Shown one piece after another: positions 17,827 to 25,639 of a DNA stretch of 64,000 bases. Numbering within the stretch: position 1 is the first letter of the stretch; each line of letters opens with the position of its first letter. The stretch lies in assembly GCA_022447545.1 (NCBI GenBank), contig JAKVBI010000029.1, positions 1-64,000 of the forward strand. The letters run 5' to 3'. The notes beneath the pieces were generated by a model. That model did no database searches. It was not told the origin of the DNA and saw only the letters and a program-made list of their open reading frames with translations. This DNA is from Myxococcota bacterium. Lineage in GTDB: Bacteria; Myxococcota_A; UBA9160; SMWR01. The translations under genes were made by a program, and so were the position numbers.

Positions 17827-17955
17827 CTAGGCAGCGAAGTTGCAGGACCGCGCCGCGATGAAGGTCAACACCAGAAACACCACGATGCCTGGGATCCCCA
17901 AGACTACGTATAGCGTGGAGACCAGGTCACTCTTGCCCTGCTGTTCGTCATCCAT
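17827..17955 (-). CDS. 42-residue single-span membrane peptide
   Basis: A short frame starts at an ATG (17953-17955) with GAGGAG six bases upstream, an excellent ribosome site. It encodes an acidic N-terminus (MDDEQQGKSD), one hydrophobic span with an internal GIPG (about residues 11-36), and a short tail ending RSCNFAA. Charge distribution suggests the C-terminus may face outside or the span be reversed; topology is unclear. I do not recognise the family. It lies between the hypothetical coiled-coil gene and the transglutaminase-like lipoprotein on the same strand, so it may belong to their operon. Confidence 0.6.
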   Translation of the reverse strand: MDDEQQGKSDLVSTLYVVLGIPGIVVFLVLTFIAARSCNFAA

Positions 17956-18073
17956 GGCCAACTCCTCAGGTTCTGCGGGCGGCACTGTAGCCAAGTCCCG
18001 CCGAGCTTGCCGCGCCGAGGGGGATCGCGATTCCGAGGCGCCCGCGGGAGGGCTTCCCCGCCCGCGGATCCGT

Positions 18074-18571
18074 CTACTCCCTCCAGTCCTGGGGTACTGC
18101 GGCCAGGTTCGCTTCGACGTCCAGCTCGGTCAGCTGGTGCTCGGCTTCCTTGACGTCCTCCCGCCGGTGGCGCAGTTCCTGGGTCAGGCGATAGCTCAAG
18201 GGAGAATCCGCAGCGCTCATGTCCGCTCCCGGAGGCAGCATCTTCCACCCCCCCGTCGACTCCGCGGTCTGCTCGATCTCGTCACGCACTTCGTCCAATT
18301 CGCGTTGGGCTTTTTCCAGCGCCGCGCGGGCAGCTACAAAGCGTTCTCGCCAGTCCTTGCGCGTAGCGCCCGCTAGGCGCGGATCGGCCACTTTGACCTC
18401 GAAGGAGCGCGGCAAGCGCAAGAGCTGGTCGACTCGGATGGGGGCGCCGGACCCCGCCTTGCCCCCTCCCTCCTCCGTGGGTTCCGCTGCGGCCATCCCT
18501 CCGGTGAAAGCCCAAGGACTCATCACCAGCAGCCCAATCCCCAGCAACCAGAAACCTCTTCGAACTCCCAT
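18074..18571 (-). CDS. Exported coiled-coil protein of unknown function
   Basis: The 165-residue protein begins with a clear signal peptide (Arg-rich start, hydrophobic WLLGIGLLVMSPWAF, then an Ala-rich cleavage region near residue 29). After a Gly/Glu linker and a short RVDQLLRLPRSFEV segment, most of the rest is charged and helical, including ALEKAQRELDEVRDEIEQ and REDVKEAEHQLTELDVE, which look like two coiled-coil helices. I recognise no family. It lies 118 bases upstream of the 42-residue membrane peptide gene on the same strand and is divergent from the PilT-like gene. Confidence 0.75.
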   Translation of the reverse strand: MGVRRGFWLLGIGLLVMSPWAFTGGMAAAEPTEEGGGKAGSGAPIRVDQLLRLPRSFEVKVADPRLAGATRKDWRERFVAARAALEKAQRELDEVRDEIEQTAESTGGWKMLPPGADMSAADSPLSYRLTQELRHRREDVKEAEHQLTELDVEANLAAVPQDWRE

Positions 18572-18706
18572 GGACGCATTTTATCGGAAAGCTGCTTCCC
18601 CCATGCAATCGTCCGGACCCGTTCGGTCAAGAGAGGCTCGGGATGGACGATACGCAGGGTTGCACACCCGGTTGCCCGAGCCCCCCGAGGGGATCACGGA
18701 GGCAAA

Positions 18707-19846
18707 ATGGAACGCGAGACGCTCGATCGATTGCTCCGTGTGGGCCTCGAAAAGGGCGCATCGGACATTCACTTCCAGGTCGATTATCTCCCGCTGTATC
18801 GTTTTCACGGCGAGTTGGTCGAACTGCGCTTCAAGATATTGACCCCCGAGGACACCGAAGCCATCGCTCGAATCCTCGTGGACTCAGTCACCGGCCGCGA
18901 AGATCTCGACTTCACCGAGATCGATCTCGCCTACGAACTCAGCGAAGAGGGTCGATTTCGAGTCAACATTTCCAAGCAACGGGGCCACTTCAACATCGTC
19001 CTCCGCGTCATTCCACTGCAGGTGCGCTCCTTCGAGGAATTGAATCTCCCGGGATCACTCCGCGAAATCGCCGATCTGCGCCGCGGCTACATCCTGGTGA
19101 CCGGCGCCACGGGAATGGGAAAGTCCACCACCCTCGCAACGCTGATCGAAGCAGTGAACACCTCCAGAAAAGCCAAGGTGATCACCATCGAAGACCCCAT
19201 CGAGTTCGTCTTCAAGCCCGACAAGAGCGTGATCACCCAACGCGAAATCGGTATTGACACCCCTTCATTCCCCGAGGCTCTGCGGGCGGCCTTGAGACAG
19301 GATCCCGACGTGATCATGGTCGGGGAGATGCGGGATCTCGAAACCGTGGACACATCGCTCAAGGCAGCCGAGACCGGGCATCTGGTCTTCTCTTCGATTC
19401 ACACCTCCGATGCCGTCTCGACCATTGCACGAGTCGTTTCCTTCTTTCCCGCCGAGGAACAATCGGTGGTCAGGACCCGACTGGCGGAGAACCTCAAAGC
19501 TGTGATCTCCCTGAGGTTGGTGCCCACGAAGAAACAAACCGGACTGATCCCCGTGGTCGAGATTCTCGAAAACACCCGCAGTATCCAGGAGTGCATACGC
19601 GACGCCGCCCGAACGAGTGAGATTCCCGAGTACATCGCCAGGGGCAGGTCGGATCGAATGCAGACCTTCGATCAACACCTGCTCGATCTCGTGCACGCCA
19701 ACAAGGTGTCGGTGGAAACAGCGCTGGTTGCCGCTTCGAACCCCACGGACTTCCGTACCCAGCTCGCCATGGAGGGAGAGAACGCCGTCTCGCTACGCTC
19801 GGCACCCGAACCGTTGACCCCTGTCGAAATCGAGTCCGATTTTTGA
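18707..19846 (+). CDS. PilT-like twitching-motility ATPase
   Basis: The 379-residue protein is a type II/IV secretion ATPase of the PilT/PilU class. It has GASDIHFQVDYLPLYR near the start, Walker A GATGMGKS (133-140), the Asp box ITIEDPIEFVF, Walker B DPDVIMVGEMRD and the His box FSSIHTSDAV. PilT motors retract type IV pili by ATP hydrolysis at the pilus base. The segment after the His box differs from textbook PilT, so it could be PilU-like. No other pilus gene is in the window; a sensorless histidine kinase gene follows 19 bases downstream. Confidence 0.9.
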   Translation: MERETLDRLLRVGLEKGASDIHFQVDYLPLYRFHGELVELRFKILTPEDTEAIARILVDSVTGREDLDFTEIDLAYELSEEGRFRVNISKQRGHFNIVLRVIPLQVRSFEELNLPGSLREIADLRRGYILVTGATGMGKSTTLATLIEAVNTSRKAKVITIEDPIEFVFKPDKSVITQREIGIDTPSFPEALRAALRQDPDVIMVGEMRDLETVDTSLKAAETGHLVFSSIHTSDAVSTIARVVSFFPAEEQSVVRTRLAENLKAVISLRLVPTKKQTGLIPVVEILENTRSIQECIRDAARTSEIPEYIARGRSDRMQTFDQHLLDLVHANKVSVETALVAASNPTDFRTQLAMEGENAVSLRSAPEPLTPVEIESDF

Positions 19847-19865
19847 TCCGGAGCTGGGAGCTGGC

Positions 19866-20651
19866 GTGACTGCCCAATCCGATTCTCTTCGACGCACCCC
19901 GCGGAGCCCCACCGAACCCCTCCCCGACGGCGTGCGGAAGATTACCCATGAATTCAAGACCCCCCTGGAAGGGATCCTGGAGGTCATCATCGCAGTGATG
20001 ACTGCAGATCCCGCTTCCCTGAGACCGGAATCCAGGCAAGCGCTGATTTCAGCCCTCCGAGAAGGCACCGCCTGCCTGAGGACCGTCCAGAACCTCCTCG
20101 ATTTCCTGCAACTCGAACGAAACGGTTCGAATCTGGAGCTTCACGACGTGGACTTCAGCGAGTTGGTGAACGAAGCCATCGTCGCCCTGGGTCACTCGTC
20201 CAACAGCTCGGAGGTCGCCATCGAACGACACTTCGACGAGCCATTTCCACGGATCCATACCGACCTGTCGAAGACCAGCCAGATCCTTTTTGGGCTCCTC
20301 GACAACGCAGTCAAGTTCACCCAACGCGGCCGAATCGAGATCCACGCAGGTGTACGGGACCACCGACTCCGCTGCGAGATTCGCGATACCGGAATCGGGA
20401 TCTGCGCGGCTGATCAGCGGCGTGTCTTTGACGAGTTCTACCAGGTCGAGCCCGAAAACTCCCCGGGGCTGGGCCTGGGCCTGACCCTCGCACTGCATCG
20501 GGTGGAAAGCCTCGAAGGCACCATCGAACTCGAGAGCAAGCCGGGCCACGGAACTGCGGTGAGCTTCGAAATCCCCGCTCGCCCGACCGGCCCCTCAACG
20601 GGAGAGAGCGGACCTAGGAGGCGTCTTCCTCGGAGGGGTAATCGGGCTTGA
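19866..20651 (+). CDS. Soluble sensorless histidine kinase
   Basis: The 261-residue protein has a HisKA dimerisation domain with the H-box [10 protein letters not shown] and an HATPase domain: N-box [10 protein letters not shown]1 IRDTGIGI, F-box FDEFYQV and G2 GLGLGLTLA. No membrane span, PAS, GAF or receiver domain is seen, and only about 24 residues precede the H-box, so the signal must come from a partner protein. It starts at a GTG with GGGAG upstream, 19 bases after the PilT-like gene, suggesting a link to pilus or surface sensing. No response regulator is encoded nearby. Its 3' end overlaps rpoZ tail-to-tail by 38 bases. Confidence 0.88.
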   Translation: MTAQSDSLRRTPRSPTEPLPDGVRKITHEFKTPLEGILEVIIAVMTADPASLRPESRQALISALREGTACLRTVQNLLDFLQLERNGSNLELHDVDFSELVNEAIVALGHSSNSSEVAIERHFDEPFPRIHTDLSKTSQILFGLLDNAVKFTQRGRIEIHAGVRDHRLRCEIRDTGIGICAADQRRVFDEFYQVEPENSPGLGLGLTLALHRVESLEGTIELESKPGHGTAVSFEIPARPTGPSTGESGPRRRLPRRGNRA

Positions 20652-20823
20652 TGTAGCCCTCGGCGATCTCACGCAAAGAGATGACGACCTCTTTGTTCTC
20701 GTCGGCCTGCACGAGTGCACGCGCCCCCTTCTTGAGCTGCTTGGTACGGATCGCACCCATCTGAACGAGATGAAAACGATTCGGAACCTTGCGCGCGCAA
20801 TCTTCGACGGTGATCCGTGCCAT
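20614..20823 (-). CDS. rpoZ: RNA polymerase omega subunit
   Basis: The 69-residue protein matches omega in length and sequence: [20 protein letters not shown], then [13 protein letters not shown] and REIAEGYI. Omega binds the beta-prime subunit and helps assembly of RNA polymerase. Its last 38 bases overlap the 3' end of the histidine kinase gene on the other strand, which is compact but coding in both frames. It is not followed by spoT or gmk as in many proteobacteria. Confidence 0.95.
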   Translation of the reverse strand: MARITVEDCARKVPNRFHLVQMGAIRTKQLKKGARALVQADENKEVVISLREIAEGYIKPDYPSEEDAS

Positions 20824-20947
20824 GGCTCTTCCTCACTCTGCTCCGAGTACCCCAGACCGACCCCGGTCTGGGTCGGATTGGGACCCGCGTGGACGGGGAC
20901 TCTAGACCACCGCGACGCGCGGGGAAAGCCCCCCCCCAGACAAGAAA

Positions 20948-20973
20948 CCCCGGCCGGCAGACGCCGGCCGGGG
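20948..20973 (-). terminator. Rho-independent terminator after the H1-like gene
   Basis: A perfect 11-base-pair stem (20948-20958 with 20963-20973) closes a four-base loop and is very GC-rich. Read on the minus strand it is followed by TTTCTTGTC, a U-rich tail. It lies 41 bases past the stop of the lysine/alanine-rich gene, so it should end that transcript before rpoZ. Confidence 0.8.
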
Positions 20974-21013
20974 TCCTGCGACCTTCTCGCAAGAAGATCG
21001 AACCGGGAAGTAT

Positions 21014-21304
21014 CTACTTCCGCCGACGAGTCGCTTTCTTGCGCGTCGCCTTCTTCTTGCCGGCCTTTTTCTTGGCCTTCTTCTTGGTCGCCTTTTTCTT
21101 GGCGGCCTTTTTCTTGGCCTTCTTCTTGGTCGCCTTTTTCTTGGCGGCCTTCTTCTTGGTCGCCTTCTTCTTGGCGGCCTTTTTCTTGGTCGCCTTCTTC
21201 TTAGCGGCCTTCTTCTTCGTGGCCTTCTTCTTGGTGGCCTTCTTCCTCGTGGCCTTCTTCCTCGTGGCCTTCTTCTTGGCCGCCTTCTTCTTTCGTGCTG
21301 CCAT
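21014..21304 (-). CDS. Lysine/alanine-repeat histone H1-like protein
   Basis: The 96-residue protein is almost entirely Lys, Ala, Thr and Arg, built of repeats of the type KKKATKKKA and KKKAAKKKA, starting MAARKKKAA and ending ATRRRK. It resembles the C-terminal tail of eukaryotic H1 and the basic tails of bacterial H1-like proteins. Such proteins bind and condense DNA nonspecifically; no folded domain is present. The DNA repeats nearly in step with the protein, which can expand or contract by slippage. Upstream (21305-21730) is a noncoding stretch with repeated CTACGT boxes, and a strong terminator follows. Confidence 0.85.
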   Translation of the reverse strand: MAARKKKAAKKKATRKKATRKKATKKKATKKKAAKKKATKKKAAKKKATKKKAAKKKATKKKAKKKAAKKKATKKKAKKKAGKKKATRKKATRRRK

Positions 21305-21730
21305 ACTGGCTCACCCCCTGTTCGTGTACTCGGACCCTACGAGAGTCACTCGTCCCATGAGCGAAGCCATTCCGAAAAACGAGTTCCGGACTTCACACAT
21401 TCGTGCTTCGGCCCCACTGTGGCCCCATATCGGTGCCGGGATTTTGTGACTTGAAGGCAATTTGCCTCCATTCCTTTAAGGACTACGTAGCGCTAGAGCC
21501 ACTATTGCGGCGGAACGTACCAACACGTTTTCGGCTACGTCAAGACACAAACGCAAAAAAATCGGGATGATGCGTGACGTAGCTGCGGATCGAAACACGA
21601 TCAGGAACACAAAACGCTACGTGGGTACACCGTTGGACCATGCGCAGACGCCCCCCTATGGCAGTCTCACACGCATGAATGGGAGGCAATTGAGCGAGTC
21701 GTGGCGCTTCGTACAGCGGACTCGTGCAAC
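21305..21730 (-). promoter_or_regulatory. Upstream region of the H1-like gene with repeated CTACGT boxes
   Basis: This 426-base stretch has no convincing gene. It holds four CTACGT/ACGTAG sites within 140 bases: a palindromic one at 21483-21490, then 21535-21540, 21577-21582 (reverse) and 21617-21622. An inverted repeat of AGGCAA and TTGCCT around one base lies at 21455-21467. The clustering exceeds chance (about 0.1 expected), so I read it as a possible operator region for the H1-like gene. The protein that would bind is unknown. Confidence 0.4.
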
Positions 21731-21823
21731 TCAGCGCTTTCGCTTATGCCTCGCACGTTTGAGCAGCTTTCGCTTCTTGTGCTTGCGCATCTTCTTGCGA
21801 CGTTTTTTGATCACGCTGCCCAA
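21731..21823 (-). CDS. bS22/AURKAIP1-COX24 type mini ribosomal protein (30 residues)
   Basis: A 30-residue frame starts at TTG (21821-21823) with GGGAG six bases upstream. It reads GSVIKKRRKKMRKHKKRKL after the start and continues with basic residues to a TGA. The GSVIKKRRKKM-KHK pattern is that of the AURKAIP1/COX24 domain (mitochondrial mS38; bS22 of the mycobacterial ribosome), a tiny all-basic protein of the small ribosomal subunit. The frame is below usual gene-calling lengths and uses TTG, so it is easily missed. Nothing else is encoded near it. Confidence 0.8.
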   Translation of the reverse strand: MGSVIKKRRKKMRKHKKRKLLKRARHKRKR

Positions 21824-22657
21824 AAGGAACTCCCGGTTTGATTTCGGGGACTGAAGAGCGAGGAGATGTAGTACTTGAGAGCGCAGAAGTCAACATCTCA
21901 GGTACGAGCCCCGACCATGCACCGCGATCGGCCGCCATCCATGGTTGCGGGATCGAAGTCCGCGCGGATCGAGAAACCGATCCCAGTGGTCGGAACTGGA
22001 GAGGAAACTACCGGGCTGACGCCTCGTCAGACGCCATTGCCCGAGTTTCGAGCACCCTTGGCGGCCAGCAGGTCTCCTCTCGACAATTTTCCAAGCCCCC
22101 TCTCGAAGGAGGGTGGTTTCACCTCGGATTTTGTGGCATCGGAGGCAGACAGACGCCTCCAAGCTTGGGGAACCGCCCACGACCGGGTAGAAAGAACCGG
22201 TCCTGGGACGCCACTCCGAGCCCCGGATGAGACTGGGATTTTCAATCCTTGGGCTCGAGTTCCAAGGCGGCCCGAGCATGCTTCTCAGCCTGGCACAAAT
22301 TCTTCACCGCGAGGCATCCGATTCCCTCGCGCGAACAGACTTCGACCCTGACGGCAGGAAGCCATGGGTCGGTGCGAGAGACAACTCCCATGCACGAGAG
22401 AGACTTTCCGGAGCGAACGTTCACGCTACCCGTGAGGCCTGGGCGGAAAGGGCAAGCAGATTGCGCTCCTTCCCCCACCGCACTCGGGCAAAGCACGTCG
22501 AGCCCGACGCATTCCCTTTCCGTGGCTCGAGATTGCGAAGCCATTGAGCCTGGCGCTCAGCCGTGTGGCAGAGCGCCACTCTGCCTTCATGGAGCCGACG
22601 GCTCAGAACATCCTGGGCATCTCGGCGCAAACACGAGCTCCGGAGAGCGAACCGATC
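21824..22657. other. Long mostly noncoding stretch between bS22 and khpA
   Basis: Over 800 bases carry no gene I can support firmly. A weak hairpin (CCCTCT paired with GGAGGG, loop CGAA) lies near 22100-22120. The only frame worth noting is the one at 22242-22544, entered separately. There is no tRNA, rRNA or riboswitch that I can recognise. The right end is the region downstream of khpA; the left end upstream of the bS22 gene should contain its promoter. Confidence 0.5.
22242..22544 (-). CDS. Possible 100-residue open frame, unrecognised
   Basis: The frame starts at an ATG with no visible ribosome site. The first half looks random and Cys-rich. The end, NLCQAEKHARAALELEPKD, resembles a TPR helix, and RVEVCSREGIGCLAV before it could be a beta-strand pair. 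This may be a remnant of a TPR gene or chance. Third-position GC is lower than in neighbouring genes, which argues against it being a working gene. I give it low weight. Confidence 0.2.
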   Translation of the reverse strand: MASQSRATERECVGLDVLCPSAVGEGAQSACPFRPGLTGSVNVRSGKSLSCMGVVSRTDPWLPAVRVEVCSREGIGCLAVKNLCQAEKHARAALELEPKD

Positions 22658-22891
22658 TCAGTCCTCGATGATCTCGAGGATGTAGCGCTTCTTCTCCTTG
22701 CCGCTCGTGGCAGCCATGAGGGTTCGGATCGCAGAAGCGTGTGCACCGCCTTTACCGATCACCTTCCCCAGGTCCTCCTTGGCAACACGGAGTTCCAGAA
22801 CGTGCGCGTGCTCGCCTACCACTTCTTTGATCTGTACCTCTTCGGGCACGTCGACGAGAGCCTGAACAATTGCCGTGATCAACTCCTTCAC
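22658..22891 (-). CDS. khpA: KH-domain RNA-binding protein KhpA
   Basis: The 77-residue protein consists of one KH domain with the GxxG loop in KEDLGKVIGKGGAHASAIR, flanked by LELRVA and the C-terminal RYILEI strand. It matches KhpA (YlqC), which binds RNA with KhpB/Jag in Gram-positives and is often placed between rpsP and rimM. Here it stands alone, with long noncoding flanks and no rpsP, rimM or trmD neighbour, so it probably has its own promoter. Confidence 0.92.
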   Translation of the reverse strand: MKELITAIVQALVDVPEEVQIKEVVGEHAHVLELRVAKEDLGKVIGKGGAHASAIRTLMAATSGKEKKRYILEIIED

Positions 22892-23436
22892 CAGCCCTAC
22901 CCCCCATTCTCATCTTCCGGATTATCCGAACGGCGCCCCGGGCACGGACGAGGGAACGCTGCCACGCAGTACCAGCGGTCCTCCCGCCGGCATGCAGGCA
23001 ACCCGGGAATTGGGGTCACTCCAGTGACCGCAATTGCACCCCCCAAACAACCACTACGACCCTCTCAAACCGGGCGAAGTATAGAGCACTCGCCGGGACC
23101 AGCCGAATGGAAGATGGTGTTGCCTGAGGGACCAATCGAGCGTGGCAAATCCGTAAATCACCCGAGAAGGCGTTGCGAATGAGGATTCTCGAAAATTGCG
23201 CAATTGCGTGTTTTCCAACCCAAATCAGAGTGTTTTCGCATCTGCCTTCCCCACTTTGGAGTGAGGGTCTGGCACCTCGCCAGCTGCCGGAAAACACGTA
23301 TGCTAATTGGGTGGATATGAGGCAAAAAAACGACAGTGGATCCCGGCCAGGGCTGCCTTCCACCCTCTCGAAGTAAGACCTCCGCGTCTGAGCGCCAGGC
23401 CCGCTCCGACGCCAGGAGTGGGGCACCACACGCACC
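22892..23436. other. Divergent promoter region between khpA and mgtE
   Basis: These 545 bases hold no gene I can support. The khpA promoter should lie at the left and the mgtE promoter at the right. A perfect 10-base palindrome, ATTGCGCAAT, sits at 23195-23204, and an AT-richer part (about 23190-23340) contains TATGCT, a possible -10 box, near 23297. I do not see an M-box or other known magnesium riboswitch, but I could not fold the leader. Confidence 0.35.
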
Positions 23437-24789
23437 ATGGCAACTCCCGAAGTCAACACACGAATCCTGCGACGTCTGCTGGCCAGCGGTGTCACCACCC
23501 GCGCCGAACGTCTACTGGCCAAAATGCCCCCGGCCGACGTCGCTCTGCTGTTCTCCGGACTTTCCCAGGAAGAGATCCGAACGGTCATTGAGCTCCTCTT
23601 TCGCCAGCGCCGCGCGGCACGGGCTCTGCGAGAACTGCCTCACGAAATGCTGCCCCAGGTTTTCGATGCAGTGACCGACCAGCGCCTGGCCTCAGTGATC
23701 GCACGGCTCGAAATCGACGACCTGCTCGAGTTGGTCGAGTTCATCCCCGAGGACCGTCGACCGGACGTCATCGAAAGGCTGCCGGCGGATCGCCGGTTCG
23801 AGCTGATGCGAGCTGAACTCTACCCGGAGTCCAGCGCAGGCCGTGTGATGACCACCAACTTCATCGCCCTGGACGAGAAGATGAGCGCTCAAGAGGCCAT
23901 CGACTCTATTCGCGCTGCAGGGAACGAGGACGAATCGATCCTCTATCTGTACGTGGTCGACGAGCAGAGCTGCCTTTCGGGAGTCGTCCCGATCCGTCGC
24001 CTCGTTGCCTCTCCACCCGAGCGAAAGATCGACGAACTGATGATCCCAGATCCCGTGAGCGTCATGGCCGACGCGGACCAGGAGGAGGTCGCGCAAACCG
24101 TCGCCCGTTACGACCTGCTCGCAATCCCGGTCACCGATGTCGACTCTAGAATGCTGGGCGTGATCACCGTTGACGACGTGATCGATGTCATCACGGAAGA
24201 AGCCACCGAGGACATGTATCACCTGGCGGGGCTATCCGAAGAAGACCGGGTCTTCAGCCCCGCGGCACGCTCAGTGCGCAAGCGCATGCCCTGGATGCTG
24301 CTGAACCTCAGCGCCGCCTTCCTCTCGGCCTGGGTGATCGGCTTGTTCGAACGAACCCTCAGCGAGGCCGTCATGCTCGCCGTCTTCATGCCTATCATCG
24401 CCCAGATGGGAGGAAGCAGTGGGAGCCAGGCACTGACGGTCATCACCCGAGGTATCGCACTCGGGGAGATCGAGTTCTCGAGCGGAATCGGAGCCGTGCT
24501 GAAGGAACTTTCGGTCGGACTCACCATCGGGACGCTGACGGGGATCGCAGCGGGCGGAATCGCCTACGCGTGGCATGGAGACCCCGTCCTGGGAATCGCC
24601 CTCTTCTCCGCCATGGTCTGCACACTCGCCCTAACGGGCTTGCTGGGGGCTGCAGTACCCCTGGTTCTCAAGGCACTACATCAAGATCCAGCTCTCGGCT
24701 CCGGGGTGATCGTGATCGCCGTCAACGACGCTTTTGCGTTCTTCTCATTCCTGGGAATCGCAACGCTCCTGCTCGATCACGTGCTCTGA
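23437..24789 (+). CDS. mgtE: Magnesium transporter MgtE
   Basis: The 450-residue protein has the full MgtE layout: an N-terminal Mg-sensing helical domain (about 1-130), paired CBS domains (about 135-255, with VVPIRRLVASPP and VITVDDVIDVITEE), a plug helix and five membrane helices. The pore motif FMPIIAQMGGSSGSQ and the conserved Asp in IVIAVNDAFAFF are present. MgtE is a Mg2+ channel gated by the cytosolic Mg level. It ends ten bases before the oppositely oriented PP2C gene. Confidence 0.96.
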   Translation: MATPEVNTRILRRLLASGVTTRAERLLAKMPPADVALLFSGLSQEEIRTVIELLFRQRRAARALRELPHEMLPQVFDAVTDQRLASVIARLEIDDLLELVEFIPEDRRPDVIERLPADRRFELMRAELYPESSAGRVMTTNFIALDEKMSAQEAIDSIRAAGNEDESILYLYVVDEQSCLSGVVPIRRLVASPPERKIDELMIPDPVSVMADADQEEVAQTVARYDLLAIPVTDVDSRMLGVITVDDVIDVITEEATEDMYHLAGLSEEDRVFSPAARSVRKRMPWMLLNLSAAFLSAWVIGLFERTLSEAVMLAVFMPIIAQMGGSSGSQALTVITRGIALGEIEFSSGIGAVLKELSVGLTIGTLTGIAAGGIAYAWHGDPVLGIALFSAMVCTLALTGLLGAAVPLVLKALHQDPALGSGVIVIAVNDAFAFFSFLGIATLLLDHVL

Positions 24790-24799
24790 AAAACGCGCG

Positions 24800-25639
24800 T
24801 CACGAGCCCCTGGAGCTTCGAAACACCACGAAGGTGAGGTCATCGGGCTTGCACGGCTGAGAGGGCGAGTCCCCGTGCATCCGGCCGACGGATGCCCTGG
24901 CAAGAAGACGGGCCGCGCGGTCCAAGGCACCGACCCGTACGTGCTCTGCGATCTCCGACACCCGGAGGTTGTCCAAGAGCCCATCGCTCGCGATCACCAC
25001 GGTGTCGAATCGTGCCAGGCGTTGCACCGAGCTGATTTCGATTCTCATATCAGCCATGCCGAGGACGTTGGACACAATGTGTCGGTCCTCGTGAAACAGG
25101 GCCTCCGTCTCGTTCAGGACTCCCGCTTCCAGCGCAAATCCAACGGGCGAATGTGCCACGGTCTGGGCCTTCATCCGTCCCCGCTGGCCAATGCTGAGCA
25201 CCGCCGAGTCACCCACATGATAGGAACGCAAAGTCCCTCCATCGATCTCGGCGACCGCCAGGGTCGTCGCGGCCCCTCCACCAATCGCCGTGACCACCTC
25301 ATTCGCCAACTCGAAGGCATCCAAAATGGCCGTCCGCACTGCAACCCCCTCGCGTTGCGCACGGGTAAGCTGAGACAAGACCGCCTCGATGGCGCTCCGC
25401 GAGGCCTTCTCACCGCCCCACTCTCCCCCCACCCCATCAGCAACGGCCAGCACGCACGAATCTTCACCGAGGGGGATGAGTGCCGCCGAGTCCTGATTCA
25501 AGCCCCGGCGCACCGGATTGGCGATCGAGAACAATGCCGCTTGGCCACCACCGAGAGACACCATCTCGATCTCATCACGATCGTGCTGAAAAAAGACGCG
25601 CGCTCCTTCGGGGCTGTCGAGGCCTCGAGCATTCGTCAC
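24800..25639 (-). CDS. PP2C-type serine/threonine phosphatase
   Basis: The 279-residue protein has PPM-family motifs: RRGLNQDSAAL (first metal region), LAVADGVGGEWGGEKAS (metal-binding Asp and Gly), AATTLAVAEI, SYHVGDSAVL and, late, VIASDGLLDNL followed by KPDDLTFVV, which has the last metal Asp. It dephosphorylates Ser/Thr in proteins with Mn or Mg. No Ser/Thr kinase is nearby. Its start overlaps the tandem glutaredoxin-like gene by four bases, so the two are probably translated together. Confidence 0.9.
   Translation of the reverse strand: MTNARGLDSPEGARVFFQHDRDEIEMVSLGGGQAALFSIANPVRRGLNQDSAALIPLGEDSCVLAVADGVGGEWGGEKASRSAIEAVLSQLTRAQREGVAVRTAILDAFELANEVVTAIGGGAATTLAVAEIDGGTLRSYHVGDSAVLSIGQRGRMKAQTVAHSPVGFALEAGVLNETEALFHEDRHIVSNVLGMADMRIEISSVQRLARFDTVVIASDGLLDNLRVSEIAEHVRVGALDRAARLLARASVGRMHGDSPSQPCKPDDLTFVVFRSSRGS

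Noticed and set aside
20817-21449. Plus-strand frame encoding hydrophobic FFLVAF-type repeats
   Set aside because: It is the exact antisense of the Lys/Ala repeat gene, whose start, terminator and H1-like composition are convincing.
23268-23292. TGGCAC followed later by TGC, resembling a sigma-54 promoter before mgtE
   Set aside because: The spacing between the two elements is wrong for sigma-54 and the -12 half is incomplete.
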